From Micropterix aruncella (lineage: Eukaryota; Arthropoda; Insecta; Lepidoptera; Micropterigidae): 64,000 nt of DNA. The translations under genes were made by a program, and so were the position numbers. Below the pieces are notes generated by a model. That model did no database searches. It was not told the origin of the DNA and worked only from the letters and a program-made list of their open reading frames with translations. Below are positions 12,313 through 22,739 of the stretch, piece by piece. Each line of letters starts with the position of its first letter. Within the stretch, counting starts at the first letter, position 1. Location of the stretch: NCBI GenBank assembly GCA_944548615.1, contig OX155957.1:9461597-9525596 (forward strand), in the 5' to 3' direction.

Positions 12313-12711
12313 CGACATGTTTGTTTGTTTGAAAAGCTTTATTGCACACACATAAGAGTACAATGTGGTGGGCCTATTGCCAAGTGGCAATATCTTACGA
12401 CCATACCGCCAGGGTTATTGTGACTAAAGGTTTATGTGGCAAATTGATTTACAAGTAATAAATGAATACACTTACATAATAGTCATCATAGTATAAAATA
12501 TAAAACAGTGATTAGTGACGTATGCCAATTCGATATTGTAGGAAGGAGTGGAACATAGGGACAAGCAAAGGAGACGGGAGGGGAGGGGGGTATTCGTGAG
12601 TTGAGTAAATGTCTCTTTAACGATTTTTTAAACCCGCTCAGGTTTTCAAGTTGTCTTATCGGTAAAGGCACGGAATTCCAGAGTCGGCCGCCTGCAGTGC
12701 GTGTGTGCTAT
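12313..12711 (-). mobile_element. LINE 3' fragment inserted in Z
   Basis: On the minus strand this carries the end of a LINE ORF2, a roughly 170-bp 3' UTR and a tail reading GCAATAAAGCTTTTC followed by CAAACAAACAAACA. It interrupts a Z repeat. The element is 5' truncated, as is usual for target-primed reverse transcription. Confidence 0.65.
12486..12705 (-). pseudogene. LINE reverse transcriptase C-terminal fragment
   Basis: The frame reads LWNSVPLPIRQLENLSGFKK and then SLKRHLLNSR before a stop at 12486. The pattern Trp-Asn-x-x-Pro, a short loop, then Phe-Lys-x-x-Leu-Lys is the standard end of CR1/Jockey-group ORF2 proteins. Only about 70 codons remain. It has no independent function. Confidence 0.65.
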
Positions 12712-13200
12712 GTGATCGTTCTTTCAGCCGTGGGATGAGCGTAGGAGACTTAAGACAAGGCAATCTACTGTCTAGCTTGCTAACAGCCCGTTCGAGACCA
12801 ATACCTTACGGAGAGGCACCGCCAAAGGTACTCAGCGGGCAGTCTCGTCTCCTAACAACTGGTATTGGTAGGATATCTCCGTCTGGAGTTAACCTTCAGG
12901 ATACCTCAATCCTCCCGACTGGTGACGGGTCCGAAGTCGCTTGCGCGACTTTCACCTGTTGTATTACAGCGGTAATTCAAATTGAATTTATCGCGGACCT
13001 GGGCGTTCTTTGCCCCTAGTGCCACACGGGGTCGAGTGGCTCAAGGTCATTTCAACAGCGGCATGACAACAGGTGAACCTTCCACCCCGCTGCTTAGGAG
13101 ACAGTATATTTCCATAGTCTCCAGACTCCTTCAGCAATTAGTCACAGTTCACAGTCAATTAATTGCTGGAGGATTAAAGGTCACATTCATTTTTGGTCAT

Positions 13201-13560
13201 TCTCCTTTCCTTTGTAGAACGGCTTCATAGATAAGGACCTAATATGCAACCACTTAGACGAAATTTATTCAGCTGGCGAAAAGTAGGTCATTAGGTAGAC
13301 GTAATATACCGCAACTGCACAGATCGCTTACAACCTGTTTGGCAAACTTAAATATGTTTTACATGTGCACATTGGTATAATTAATAGATGCTTAGGTTTT
13401 AAATAATAGAGATGTTTATGGAATCATAAGAATCCATTCGCGGATCCATATGAGGGAAGGGTGGGGGGAGGGGGGAGATAGGGGGTGCCCACCCCAAACA
13501 GCGTGTACGAGTAATTTCCTTATCTGTTTCTCACGACTGTACCATAAAAACTTGTAACCT
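13201..13560. other. Interval between two Z copies
   Basis: No gene. A G-rich run at about 13450-13490 is the only compositional feature. Confidence 0.4.
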
Positions 13561-14070
13561 GCAGTCGTAGACTGTTTCGAAGGTTCCGATCCGCGGAAGC
13601 ACCTCGGGCGGAAATGGTCGGTTTGCGCGCCGTGCGCCGTCAACCAATCGTTTGCGTGCGTACTCTGGAAATGTACTTTTCCTAAGAAGCGCGGAATTGG
13701 TTGTTGACATGGCGCCATTTATCCTGTGAAACGATCCGCTGGCACCCGATGTGAGCTTGACGGGCTAACGCCGCCTCGGTACGCAATAAATCCGAAGTTG
13801 AATTACCGCTAACGTCAGGTAGAGGCCGCGCAAGCGATCTCGAATCTGTGACCAGACTGGAGGATGGAAAATCCGTCCAAATCTGGTAGTAAAAGCGCGA
13901 GGAAGCCCTGGTGGCATTTCCCACTGACTCGCGATAAGGCGTCGGACTCTTACGGGCAGTTGGCGTAGTTTGGCTGTGGATTCTGCTGTCCACAAAGTCT
14001 TTACGTTGACTCAGTGGGAGAAAGAATGGAACGATGTCGTCATCACTTCATGGGGTGGCGGGTTCGCCTA
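13561..14070 (-). repeat. Family Z copy (diverged subtype)
   Basis: The minus strand contains the core CGCTTGCGCGGCCTCTACCT, also seen in other Z copies, and upstream AAGTCTTTACG blocks. It is closest to the copy at 3600-3960. The minus-strand ORFs of 76-103 codons here share the short string SLARPLP with the ORF at 20303 (the ORF at 49128 has SLARSSP). That follows from DNA similarity and is not evidence of a gene. Confidence 0.6.
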
Positions 14071-14379
14071 AAAATAAAACAATTTCTCGTGCTGTAAAAT
14101 AAGTAATAGAAGTAACACATGTTGTTACTAATATTAGGTACTTCCTGCAACATACATGTAAAAATACATTACTACAAGTCAGCCTCAGATCAGGTTTCGG
14201 CTTAGGCTACTATAGACATATCAACATGCCGTAACTTTTATATATATTCATTTTTGGTATTCGACATTACCTAAAGTTGCGTATTAGATTCTCTGTGTAG
14301 ATCCACCGAACAAGATTTGCTCGGCGTCTTATCACACCCAACCTCAATCTGTTGAGACTACACCAGGTGGTATAGGGGA

Positions 14380-14660
14380 GATGGGAGCCCGGTGTTATCA
14401 GTACCTTAGCATCAAGATCACGATCAAGTACCTTACCATCAAGACAAGCCCTCTATTGAGTGATGCGGTTCGATGATTAACTGCTTTGGAGCGGTTGTGT
14501 GCGGCTCAAGAGTGACTTTCGCGATTTGAGGCGATTGTGGTGTAGTTCTTGCCCGTGCAGTTGGTATCTTGGGTCATCTATCACCTTTAGGCGTTTAGAA
14601 TCAGCCAGCACATCAGGATGTATTGCAGGGGGAGCGATGCCGAAGAGCTGATAAAGCTTT
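14380..14660 (+). repeat. RTE LINE 3' UTR copy
   Basis: ATGCGGTTCGATGATTAACT through GAGCGATGCCGAAGAGC is the inverse of 220-425, the 3' UTR of the RTE remnant at the window start. No coding part survives. Confidence 0.65.
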
Positions 14661-14969
14661 TATACGAGAGTAATGTTGTCTCAGGTAGCCGAGACAACTC
14701 TCGCAGCATCGTTGTAAAATTAATTTACATTATTTTACAAAAAAAAAATAAAAATTACAGTAACAAATTAACTAATTACTGCAGTTTTTGAAATTTAGTG
14801 TAATGTGATTACTGGGTTCAGAGTTATGAGCGATACAGTTTTAATTTTTGAAAATATACCTAAATACATCACAATCTGATTAATCTGATCACCCCAATTT
14901 CATCAGTTGGACAATAATGACAAATGGACAACGAGAACTGCGAGGAGAGAATTTGAGTAGAAGTACTAA

Positions 14970-15599
14970 ATTGTGTAATGACATAAAATTGTAGACTATC
15001 GCGGTTGTTTGACAATATAAATAGGATAGAAACGAATTTACCGCGTGAAATTTGTAGCACCCGACGTTAGCCAAGCGACTGACAGAACACATCAAAGCTG
15101 TTAAAAACGTTCAGCGAGAAAAATCGGCGATCTGCGAACATATATTGGATAGCGGAAGTAACCACTGTATGCAGTTTTAAAATCCCATTGTGCTATCCAA
15201 GGAACAATTCTACTTTCCTCGCATGATCCGGGAAGCCATTAAAATAAGAAGAACCCCGAACTTCAATAGAGACGACGGTTACAAACTCTCTTCTACGTGG
15301 AATCCTCTTCGTAAACTGTTCCAGCCGCAGAACGCCGAACGCAAGGACGTAAGAGGATACACATGAGTGTTGTGTGCAAGGCGGATTTTCCAAATTCGCG
15401 CGCTCTGGGCCCGGCCCCCCACCACCGTTATAACCTACGCAGTGGCGGCAGTGGTATGCGGCCTACCCGCAAAACAACGGATTGACAGCTCTTTCAGTCT
15501 ACCCTGGACAACGGCGGCTGCAACGTCACCGAAACGTCGGGTGCTACAAATTTCATGCGATAAATTTGTTTCTATCCTATTTATAATTGTGTAATGACA
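14970..15599 (+). mobile_element. Penelope-like insertion P1 with 14-bp TSD
   Basis: The 14-bp direct repeats ATTGTGTAATGACA (14970-14983 and 15586-15599) bound a 602-bp insertion. The left 85 bp (14984-15068) are an inverted copy of the right terminus (TTATAAATAGGATAGAAACG, reading inward). After that come coding sequence for a GIY-YIG-type C-terminus and the 3' terminal region. Both ends are therefore the element's 3' end facing outward. The same layout recurs at 21282, 43613 and 46386. The Penelope-like assignment is from protein resemblance and is an inference. Confidence 0.75.
15069..15366 (+). pseudogene. Penelope-like element C-terminal (GIY-YIG region) fragment
   Basis: The frame reads KNVQREKSAICEHILDSGSN, then (after a stop at 15178-15180) NPIVLSKEQFYFPRMIREA and DDGYKLSSTWNPL. 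The pattern of Ala-x-x-Glu-His, a spacer, Arg-Glu-Ala-x-x-Ile and a terminal Leu-Ser-x-x-Trp-Asn-Pro is the end of Penelope-like proteins, where the GIY-YIG endonuclease domain lies. The catalytic GIY-YIG start itself is absent. With a stop codon and a missing N-terminus this is non-functional. Confidence 0.65.
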
Positions 15600-15970
15600 A
15601 CTAATAATCACTATTATAAATGGCTTCGAGTAAAATGGTGTTCATAATACGGTTGCCTCCTGAGATCAGAGACTGTGCAAGGGTTAAATCCAGTTAGTGG
15701 ACCGGTGTCACCTACCTACGTATAACATTACCGACTAGGTATATAAATACTAGTTGCAATGTCCTAAAGTGGTAGGGGAGAGGGGGCACCTTCGACAACA
15801 ATCGTGAAAAATACTGAGACTGCTGTTTTAATTTGTTTTTTAATTCTATAATTTGGAAAAGTCTTTATAGCATGGAAAAGGCTTTATAGCCTGGAAAAGG
15901 CTTAGTTCTTTTTATTTTAAAAATACTTTTCTATGTGTTCAAAACCGATATATGAGAAAATATACAAACA
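15600..15970. other. Intergenic, nothing identified
   Basis: Unique-looking sequence with a duplicated CATGGAAAAGGCTTTATAG / CTGGAAAAGGCTTAG motif near 15850-15905. No gene. Confidence 0.4.
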
Positions 15971-15974
15971 AGTA

Positions 15975-16775
15975 AATATATATTAAAGGAATAAAAACAT
16001 GACTGCCGTTACAAAAAATTAAGTAATGTATTTATCATTACTTTTATTACGTTTTTATATGCAATCTTTGTGGTTTATGCAGGGCCGGATTCAGAGGTCT
16101 GGAGACCTTGGTCCAACAGAGAAGTGGAGGCCCCCTTGTTGCCCCAAGTGGAGGCCCCCTTGTTGAAGAAGAAAGATAACAGTTGAAACAAATTTTAACA
16201 TTCCATTGCTTCTGATTGGATTGAACAAATATAGATGAATCGTTTTTTAAGTGTTTAAGAATAATCATGTTTGCACAAAGTACTGTAGGTAAAGGTAAAA
16301 CAGCGAAAAAAATATCAAAGGAAAAGTTGTTTACTAGTGTTTACTTGTTTACTCGTCGGAATTTGAAAGATTTTTTTTCCGAAGTCTATTGTTGAGCCTC
16401 CTCTTTTATGGATGCCGTAGCCCCGGATGCCCTCTCCTAAATCCGGCCCTGAGTTTATGTATTTATACATATAGATACATATATATATATTCTATATATT
16501 CAACCAGACCTTTCATTTGACACTAAAGACGATATATTTATGTTAATTTATTGACATTTGGAGATTTGGACATTGACAACTATTTACTTGATATTTGGTC
16601 AGTTAATATACCCTATGACACTCGGGATGACATAACGATTCTAACAATACCACATAATTCTAAATCGGTTCGAGCGTTTAGAGGTTATAATGGAATAAAC
16701 AAAACGGAAAACATACATAGATGAACCCTGAACACATTACACTCCTTTTTTGTTGGGGAGTCGTGTAAAAATACA
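15975..16775 (+). repeat. Repeat M1, copy a, split by a hAT-like element
   Basis: The outer parts (AAACATGACTGCCGTTACA at the left, CACTCCTTTTTTGTTGGG and AGTCGTGTAAAAA at the right) match four other copies at 18923-19930, 26030-26275, 27095-27500 and 27540-28155. The ends are imperfect inverted repeats built on ACACGACT. Removing 16080-16459 restores continuity. The family has no coding and is unclassified. Confidence 0.65.
16080..16451. mobile_element. hAT-like MITE inside M1
   Basis: Ends are CAGGGCCGGATTCAG and the inverse TAAATCCGGCCCTG. Flanks are GGTTTATG (16072-16079) and AGTTTATG (16452-16459), a 7/8 match expected for an aged 8-bp hAT target duplication. It is 372 bp long, has no transposase, and contains a short internal direct repeat of GTGGAGGCCCCCTTGTTG. 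Confidence 0.78.
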
Positions 16776-16868
16776 ATAATATAATAACGTAAGTATAGGC
16801 CACGTTAAATTTCTCGATCCCTCGCCCGCATGCTCAGATCACACGTAGGTATTGCATTTATTGGACAA

Positions 16869-16946
16869 CAATGCACTGAAACCAGACAGAGAAAGAAATC
16901 CTTGAAAGGATTAGGATTTCTATCACTTTTTGGTTTCAGTGCATTG
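16869..16946. repeat. 78-bp imperfect hairpin
   Basis: CAATGCACTGAAACCA at the left pairs perfectly with TGGTTTCAGTGCATTG at the right. Within the loop AGAAATCCT pairs with AGGATTTCT. It could be the relic of a foldback element or a hairpin-forming transcript. Nothing else supports an RNA gene. Confidence 0.6.
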
Positions 16947-17606
16947 GTGTTTTTAATCCTTGACTACACTCGCGGGGTACGAACGTACCCCACGAGATCT
17001 ATTTCACACTCTATAGTAGTCGCGCGGGTGTCGGTGTTGCGCGTCCATGTAATCTCAGTGTCGCCAGAGAGTGTGTTTCTAAAAATAGGCTTAATTTTAT
17101 CATTTATTTTATGAAACGACTATTATTTCTAGTGCAAAAACATTTAAACATGATTAAAGGTTGTGTGAAAGTACATATTTTCTTATATTAACTTACTTTA
17201 TTTAAAAAGGTAGTATTTCCGGTTGTCTTTGTTAAAATTTTATATAAGTTTTGTTATGTTTTGCCAATTGGAATAATATTAAAGACATTCGATTCTCAAA
17301 TGGCGTTTTATTCCTATGCTAAAATAAGAAATACCTATATATAATTTCTCATTTATATTAAAATTTTCCTAAATAAGAAAAGTGGTTCAAAACAACCCCA
17401 CTAGTGGACATACGTGTGCCAAAACCGCGAGTGTAGTAAAAGGTTATATGCAATACGTGTGATCTGGGTATATTTCCGAGGAACCGAGAAATCTGGCGCG
17501 GCTTATAGTTACGGGCGCACAAAAAATAAGTTTACTTGCAATTTCCATTTTTGATATGAATTGCAGAATGGAAACTTTTGTCAAAATGGCGTTCTGTATG
17601 TAACTA
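16947..17606. other. Intergenic; small GGGGTACG hairpin
   Basis: A short palindrome, GGGGTACGAACGTACCCC, lies at about 16974-16991. The rest is AT-rich and unassigned. The 94-codon frame at 16830-17114 runs over the hairpin and is not credible. Confidence 0.4.
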
Positions 17607-18260
17607 TGTAATGGAATCTAAGGTAACTAATTTAACCATCTTCCAAGGATCGTAGCGTCATGAAAATTGGCAGCTATATGTAGTTCTGATGACAATACAA
17701 TAATATGGTATTGTCGAACTGATCTGATGATGGAGTCGGAAGATATGAACTGGAACTTCATGATGGAACATTGTATCATAGCTGTGTTTGGACTTGTTAG
17801 AAAAGTCTTGGAATGAACTTTGACCACGATTAGGTTTCAAGGTCTGATGATGAAGCCGGAAGATATTTGTTTCTACGTGCATTTATAAAAGCGTGTTTTT
17901 AGTGTTTTTTTAAACTAATAATTTATTTTATTAACACGCTTTCATTAGGTCGACCTGTATGTAACTATGTAATGGAATCTAAGGTAACTAATTTAACCAT
18001 CTTCCAAGGATCGTAGCGTCATGAAAATTGGCAGCTGTATGTAGTTCTGATGACAATACAATAATATGGTACTGTCGAACTGATCTGATGAGAGTCGGAA
18101 GATATGAACTGGAACTTCATGATGGAACATCGTATAATAGCTGTGTTTGGACTTGTTAGAAAAGTCTTGAAATGAACTTTGACCACGATTAGGTTTCATG
18201 GTCTGATGATGTGGTTTTTACGTGCATTTATAAAAGCGTGTTTTTAGTGTTTTTTTTTAA
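17607..18260. repeat. Tandem dimer of a roughly 350-bp repeat
   Basis: Two head-to-tail copies (about 17607-17950 and 17957-18260) share GGAATCTAAGGTAACTAATT, then CCATCTTCCAAGGATCGTAG and TTTGACCACGATTAGGTTTC, with a few small deletions. An inverted third copy lies at 59937-60330. The junction AACACGCTTTCATTAGG and GTCGACCTG matches the outer edge of the third copy. Overlapping minus-strand ORFs are by-products. Confidence 0.8.
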
Positions 18261-18922
18261 ACTCTTAATTTATTTATTATTTTAAATATATATGCTTGTT
18301 TGTTTTTTATTTTACTAAAACGATTTCGTTACAATTTTGATCTAAGCTTATGAAACCAATAGATTAGAAAACATCTTTTTCGTAGAATTACATTTTAAAT
18401 TTTATAATATAAAATTAGTGTCTTCCTTGGAACAGATTCTAACGCTTCTCTAGAAGTTAGACTCTAGAATTTAACAGCTCAGTTAGAAGTGATGCAGAAT
18501 CGCTGTTTCAGTAATTCTTATATATTTTTTTGAATAAATAGATAAAATAGGATAAAAATAAATAAAAATCTAACAAGCTGTATTAAAAACGATCATAATG
18601 CCCCTCTCTCCCCTGGATTATATAATGGTCTATCCGCATGAAACGCTGTGCTGTGACTCAAATACACCCGGCTATCGATGACCGGTACGGCTCGCCGTGG
18701 ATTTGCGCTATCGTTTTCACTTTTTGTTGCAATCTATTGAAAGGCTGCATTATTTACACCATATCGCACAGATTATGGTTAAATTAACGTAGACCCAAAT
18801 TAGAACGTGTACTAGTTAACATCTCACATAGTTTGCGGCAAGACGCGGAAGAGCGTTCATTATAATAAAAATACTTACATAATTTAAATGCTCTATTGCG
18901 AATCATACAGCAGAATGCTTTC
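18261..18922. other. Intergenic, nothing identified
   Basis: AT-rich, no recognisable coding. A copy of ATGCTCTATTGCGAATCATA at about 18888 is shared in inverse with 27495 and belongs to the outer part of the M1 family. Confidence 0.4.
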
Positions 18923-19930
18923 ATTTTACGCGAATGCCCAACAAGAAAGGAGTGTATGGTATAACTGCAGTATAGGAACCTCTCCCGGATTGTTGATTTT
19001 AAAACGTCACTGGACTATATTCGCCACGCCGATTCCGAATCTGCAATAATCTCTTGTCACTCTCAATAAATAAGCGAGATATAGGCATTCAAAGTTTGCA
19101 TGCTAAACGTCAACAAAACGGCCATATTGTTTCAGAAGTAGTGTCGCAAAATAGTCGATATATCGCGAGGTCTCTAATATCGATATCAATTCGCGATATT
19201 ACAAAAATGATGGCATTGTCATGATGCATTGTCATTTTCGAGGTTTTTTTCAATGACTTTGCGTTTTGATAACAAAAGGTATCCTGAAACAATAGAAAAT
19301 TTCTAAATATTTTAAAATCACCGCAGATAAAAATTATTTTTCGAATTTCGCGCGAAATTCGAAAATTTGAACACCTATAATTTAAAAATTTGAACGCCTA
19401 TATCTCGCTTATTTATTGAGATCGAATAAAGATTATTCGGAAGATTCGGAATCAGCGTGGTGAATGCGTGGTAAATTTTATTTTTGCCTATTTTGGCCTA
19501 TTTGTTTACATATAAAATTTAATTTTTGAATGCCTATATCTTGCTTATTTATAGCGACCGAAACAATTTTTGTTCCAGATTTTTTTTTTTGGAGAGAGGT
19601 TCCTATACTGCAGTTATTCCGAGTGTATTGTGTTCAGAATTCATCTATGGTATTTTTCGTTTCTCTATCCACCTTAACTTCTAAACGCTTAAACCGATTT
19701 AAAAGTGTATGGCATTGTTAGCATCATTATGTCATAACGAGTGTCATAGGATATCTTAGCTGTCCAAATATCAAGTAAGTAGCACATTCCGGAAAGTTAC
19801 ATGTAGCTATATGGATAAATACATAAACCCCAAATATTTCATTTAAAAACTGTAATAAAATATAAATACAATACTTGACTTTCTGTAACGGCAGTCACGT
19901 TTTTTATTCTTTTTAATATATTTACTTGTT
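18923..19930 (-). repeat. Repeat M1, copy b, split by an 8-bp-TSD element
   Basis: The M1 ends are at 18923-18957 (CAACAAGAAAGGAGTGTAT) and 19629-19930 (ending TAACGGCAGTCACG and TTTTTTATTC). The interior element at 18958-19620 is a later insertion. Orientation is opposite to copy a. Confidence 0.65.
18958..19620. mobile_element. DNA transposon relic with 8-bp TSD
   Basis: Perfect 8-bp direct repeats GAGTGTAT flank it (18950-18957, 19621-19628). Its ends are inverted: GGTATAACTGCAGTATAGGA at the left, and the inverse of GGAATAACTGCAGTATAGGA at the right, extending through AACCTCTC. It is 663 bp long, AT-rich inside, with a second internal inverted pair built on AATAAGCGAGATATAGGC. It carries no transposase. 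The TSD length fits hAT or P-type elements. Confidence 0.8.
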
Positions 19931-20225
19931 CTTCATTAAATAGTACACACAGTATTCAGTCCTCACCTATGAAGCTGCCAATCTATAAAAGAAAATGTAA
20001 GACAAATAAAAATCGTATAAATAAATGTATTTAATTAATCGTGGCCCTAATTATCTACGCAGCTTTGCCATATCAATGGGAGTTCGTAAATGCCGCTGTT
20101 GTAAATCTCTCGTGGATAGGAATCAATGAATAATTTGCAGTTGTTTTGCATTGCCTCTACGCAGTCGATTTTTTCCCAAGTAAAATGTGTTTATATTTAT
20201 TTAATAGCTAAAATGTGTACACTTA
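19931..20225. other. Intergenic, nothing identified
   Basis: No gene or element boundary recognised. Confidence 0.4.
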
Positions 20226-20640
20226 GAGGTGTCAACTGCAACAGGCTAACCCGCCACCTCAGGAAGTTTAACGAACCTCTCGCGAGGTGAGCGTAGAAGA
20301 TTTTGGGACGATACAAATCTACCGACCAGCAAAGCTACGAACCTTCCAGAGGCCAACGCCTTATGCGGCGAGGCACTAGGAAGGTAACCCAGTATGGCAA
20401 CCTCGCACCCTGGCTACAAGTTTTGGCAGTATATCTCCGTCTGGAATTAACCTTCAGGATACCTCCGTCTTTCCGACTGGTTATGGGAGCGAAGTCGCTT
20501 GCGCGGCCTCTACCTATAGGTGGTTTCAAGAGTAGCATGACAACAGGTCAACATCCGCTCACGCTGCTTAGGTGACAGTATATTTCTACAGCCTCTACAC
20601 TCTTTCAGTAATTAGTCTGAGTGCATAACCGATTTAGGGA
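20226..20640 (+). repeat. Family Z copy
   Basis: Starts GTGTCAACTGCAACAGG and continues with ACCCGCCACCTCAGGAAG, the same head as the inverse of 49440-49495. It runs into a second, inverted Z copy at about 20645. The 90-codon frame at 20303-20575 lies in the repeat. Confidence 0.65.
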
Positions 20641-20644
20641 GCTA

Positions 20645-21560
20645 ATGGGCCCTGTTTCTGTTTGACCACCAAGAACCATGTGTTCAGGGTCGGTCATACT
20701 CACGGGTCAACACCCATCCGGCGGCCTCCACGCAGAAGGGAGAGCTAGGGTTGGACGCTGACCTGCGGGCCAGTGTCCCTTAGGAGTCAACGTTCGGGCG
20801 CTCCTGGATGGTTTGCGCACCGTGTCGCGTCAGCCAATCGGATTATGCATTCCGACTAACAGCCGAAGGAGTCTGGGAACAGTAATGTTTCCTATAGAGC
20901 GGGGATAGTTGTTAACCTTATGGCAACTGCTCTTGAATGGCCATGCGGCCATCCGATTCCGGGTGAATACGCCGGGCAAAGGATGCCGTGGTCCGCGATA
21001 GATTCGGTAGAAACCGTATCACCGCTTCATAAAGGAGAGGACCGCGCAAGCGACCTCGATCTCGTAACCAGTCAGGAGGCAGAAGGTATTCTGTAGATTA
21101 ATTCCTGACGGAGATATCCTTCCAAACTGGTAGTTAGGGGTAAGGCTGCCTGCTGGGTACCTTTCTCAGTGCCTTGACGTAAGGCGTTGGCCTCTGACGG
21201 ACAGGTGGCGTAACTAGACAGTGGATTATTTCGTCCCAAGTCTTCTGCGCTCACCTCACGGGAGACAGAACAATCTAATATCGAAGACTATATCGCGATT
21301 GTTTGACATTATAAATAGGATAGAAACGAATTTACCGCGTGAAATCGTAGCACCGACGTTTCGGTGACTTTGCAGCCACCGTTGTCAAGGGTAGACTGGG
21401 CAGTCTACCCTTGACAACGGCGGCTGCAACGTCACCGAAAAATTTCACGCTATAAATTCGTTTCTATTCTATTTATAACGATCTAATATAGTTGAAACTC
21501 CCTGAGGTGACGGGATCGCCCGTTGAACTTGACAGCTCTAGTTGCACAACCGATTGGCTG
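20645..21560 (-). repeat. Family Z copy with Penelope-like insertion
   Basis: GGGCCCTGTTT at the left and GAGGTGACGGGATCGCCCG toward the right correspond to the two ends of the 48995-49495 copy. A 199-bp palindromic insertion at 21282-21480 interrupts it. Z sequence continues to about 21680 as a further partial piece. Confidence 0.65.
21273..21489. mobile_element. Palindromic Penelope-like insertion P2 with 9-bp TSD
   Basis: ATCTAATAT at 21273-21281 and 21481-21489 flanks 199 bp that is nearly a perfect palindrome. The left half runs from ACTATATCGCGATTGTTTG to GGGTAGACTGG. The right half is the inverse, ending TCTATTTATAACG. Each half is the 3' terminal region of the Penelope-like family. 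There is no coding sequence. Confidence 0.8.
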
Positions 21561-21689
21561 ACGCCTCACGGTGCGCAACCAGTCCAGAAGGGCCTTCCCC
21601 TGGGGGAAACCGATCCACAAGCCGTAAGGCCTGAGACGCGAGAGTCCTTCCCGGGGTAGTCCCTCACACGAGGAAGCTACTGAATACTA

Positions 21690-22082
21690 CTAATTTTTGA
21701 AAAACCATTGTAGAATAACACTGGTATATCTATTTATATACATTGAATATTACCATATAATATAAAGCGCCTAGTTAAACTGAAAATACATTTTGAAAAT
21801 TTAAAAAAAAAACAAGCAAATTCAAATGTATCTGTTTAAGTAACATAGGGAAGGCAGAGTGGACAAAAGTGGGATCGATATCGCTAACAGTACAGTAGGT
21901 ACTTATGTATGTAATATTTAGATACAGACCAATATTAGGTATATGCTATTAAACTACACATATATAAATAATGAAAAAATAAGTCTTTTGGAGCAAAGTC
22001 TGGCGAGTCGCAACAATGTAGCGAAGAGCGCTTAGCCAGTATCGCCTATCCATCATTTTTATAACGGATTTTAACAAGATAT
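21690..22082. other. AT-rich interval, nothing identified
   Basis: No gene or repeat boundary recognised. Confidence 0.4.
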
Positions 22083-22736
22083 TCGATACTTTGATGTCTT
22101 TGAAGCCAAAATTTTCGAAAATGTATAATGGTCGCGTTTTTTTGCAGCGATAAACATTTAAACAATACGGGACTGTGATAGCGGGCCTTGCTATTGCATT
22201 CGATCGTCAGAATTGAAAATGCACTTCTTTTAATATTATCCCAACGGAAAAGATGACCCAGCCGGGAATCGAACCCGGAACCTTATAATGTAAGATCAGG
22301 CGACCTTACCACGAAACCACGGTGATACGTGAAATATTGCCGGATCCGGTTTGACCTAATAATATTCGGTATTAGGTTCATCGCTAATAATAATTAAAAT
22401 ACACTGTATTATTGTCGCCACAGAAAAATAACATGTCCATTTATTACTGTGTTTTGCAAAATATATACATATATATTATACAAACAGCACGACGTCAAAC
22501 CTGTCGTGACTAAAGTGATAAGTATATTATCTGGAGATAATATTGGATTTAACATTTTACTCATAACTATTATTATAACGAAAGCCATATTATTATAATG
22601 AAAAGTAAAGAATTTTAAATGATAATGTTATTAGTTTAGGTTAGATTAATATCAGACTTCGATATCTTTGACGCCAAAATTTTCGATAATGTATACCGGT
22701 CGTGATTTTATGCAGCGATAAACATTTAAACAATAC
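22083..22736. repeat. Pair of direct repeats, about 85 bp, 570 bp apart
   Basis: 22083-22170 and 22652-22736 share GCCAAAATTTTCGA, AATGTATA and TGCAGCGATAAACATTTAAA. They flank a SINE fragment and AT-rich sequence. They may be two copies of one small repeat, or the direct ends of one old element. Confidence 0.6.
22185..22335 (-). mobile_element. tRNA-derived SINE, truncated copy
   Basis: The minus strand begins with a tRNA-like head whose B-box (GGTTCGATTCC) lies at 22265-22275. The body matches the SINE at 27745-28028, including GCATTCGATCG and GAATTGAAAATGCA. The A-box region is degraded (TGGTTTCGTGG) and the LINE-like tail is absent. It is not a functional tRNA. Confidence 0.75.
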
Positions 22737-22739
22737 TCA

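Larger units (their letters stand above)
12262..13200 (+). repeat. Family Z copy split by a LINE
   Basis: Z sequence starts GTGTCGACTACAACGGG, stops at about 12312, and resumes at about 12712 with GATCGTTCTTTCAGCC. In the copy at 29667-29960 the two parts are continuous, so the LINE at 12313-12711 was inserted later. The ORFs at 12705-13230 lie in Z sequence and share no conserved frame with other Z copies. Confidence 0.65.

Noticed and set aside
13676..13995. 103- and 76-codon minus-strand ORFs as genes
   Set aside because: They lie in a Z repeat. Other Z copies keep only scattered fragments of the frame.
20618..21564. TGCATAACCGATT and TGCACAACCGATT as a TSD of the Z copy
   Set aside because: Both belong to Z sequence itself (the inverse of GTCAGCCAATCGG occurs near 20830), so the match is internal to the family.
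22255..22326. tRNA gene
   Set aside because: The T-arm and B-box look good, but the A-box is degraded and the flanks match the SINE at 27.9 kb, so it is a SINE head.
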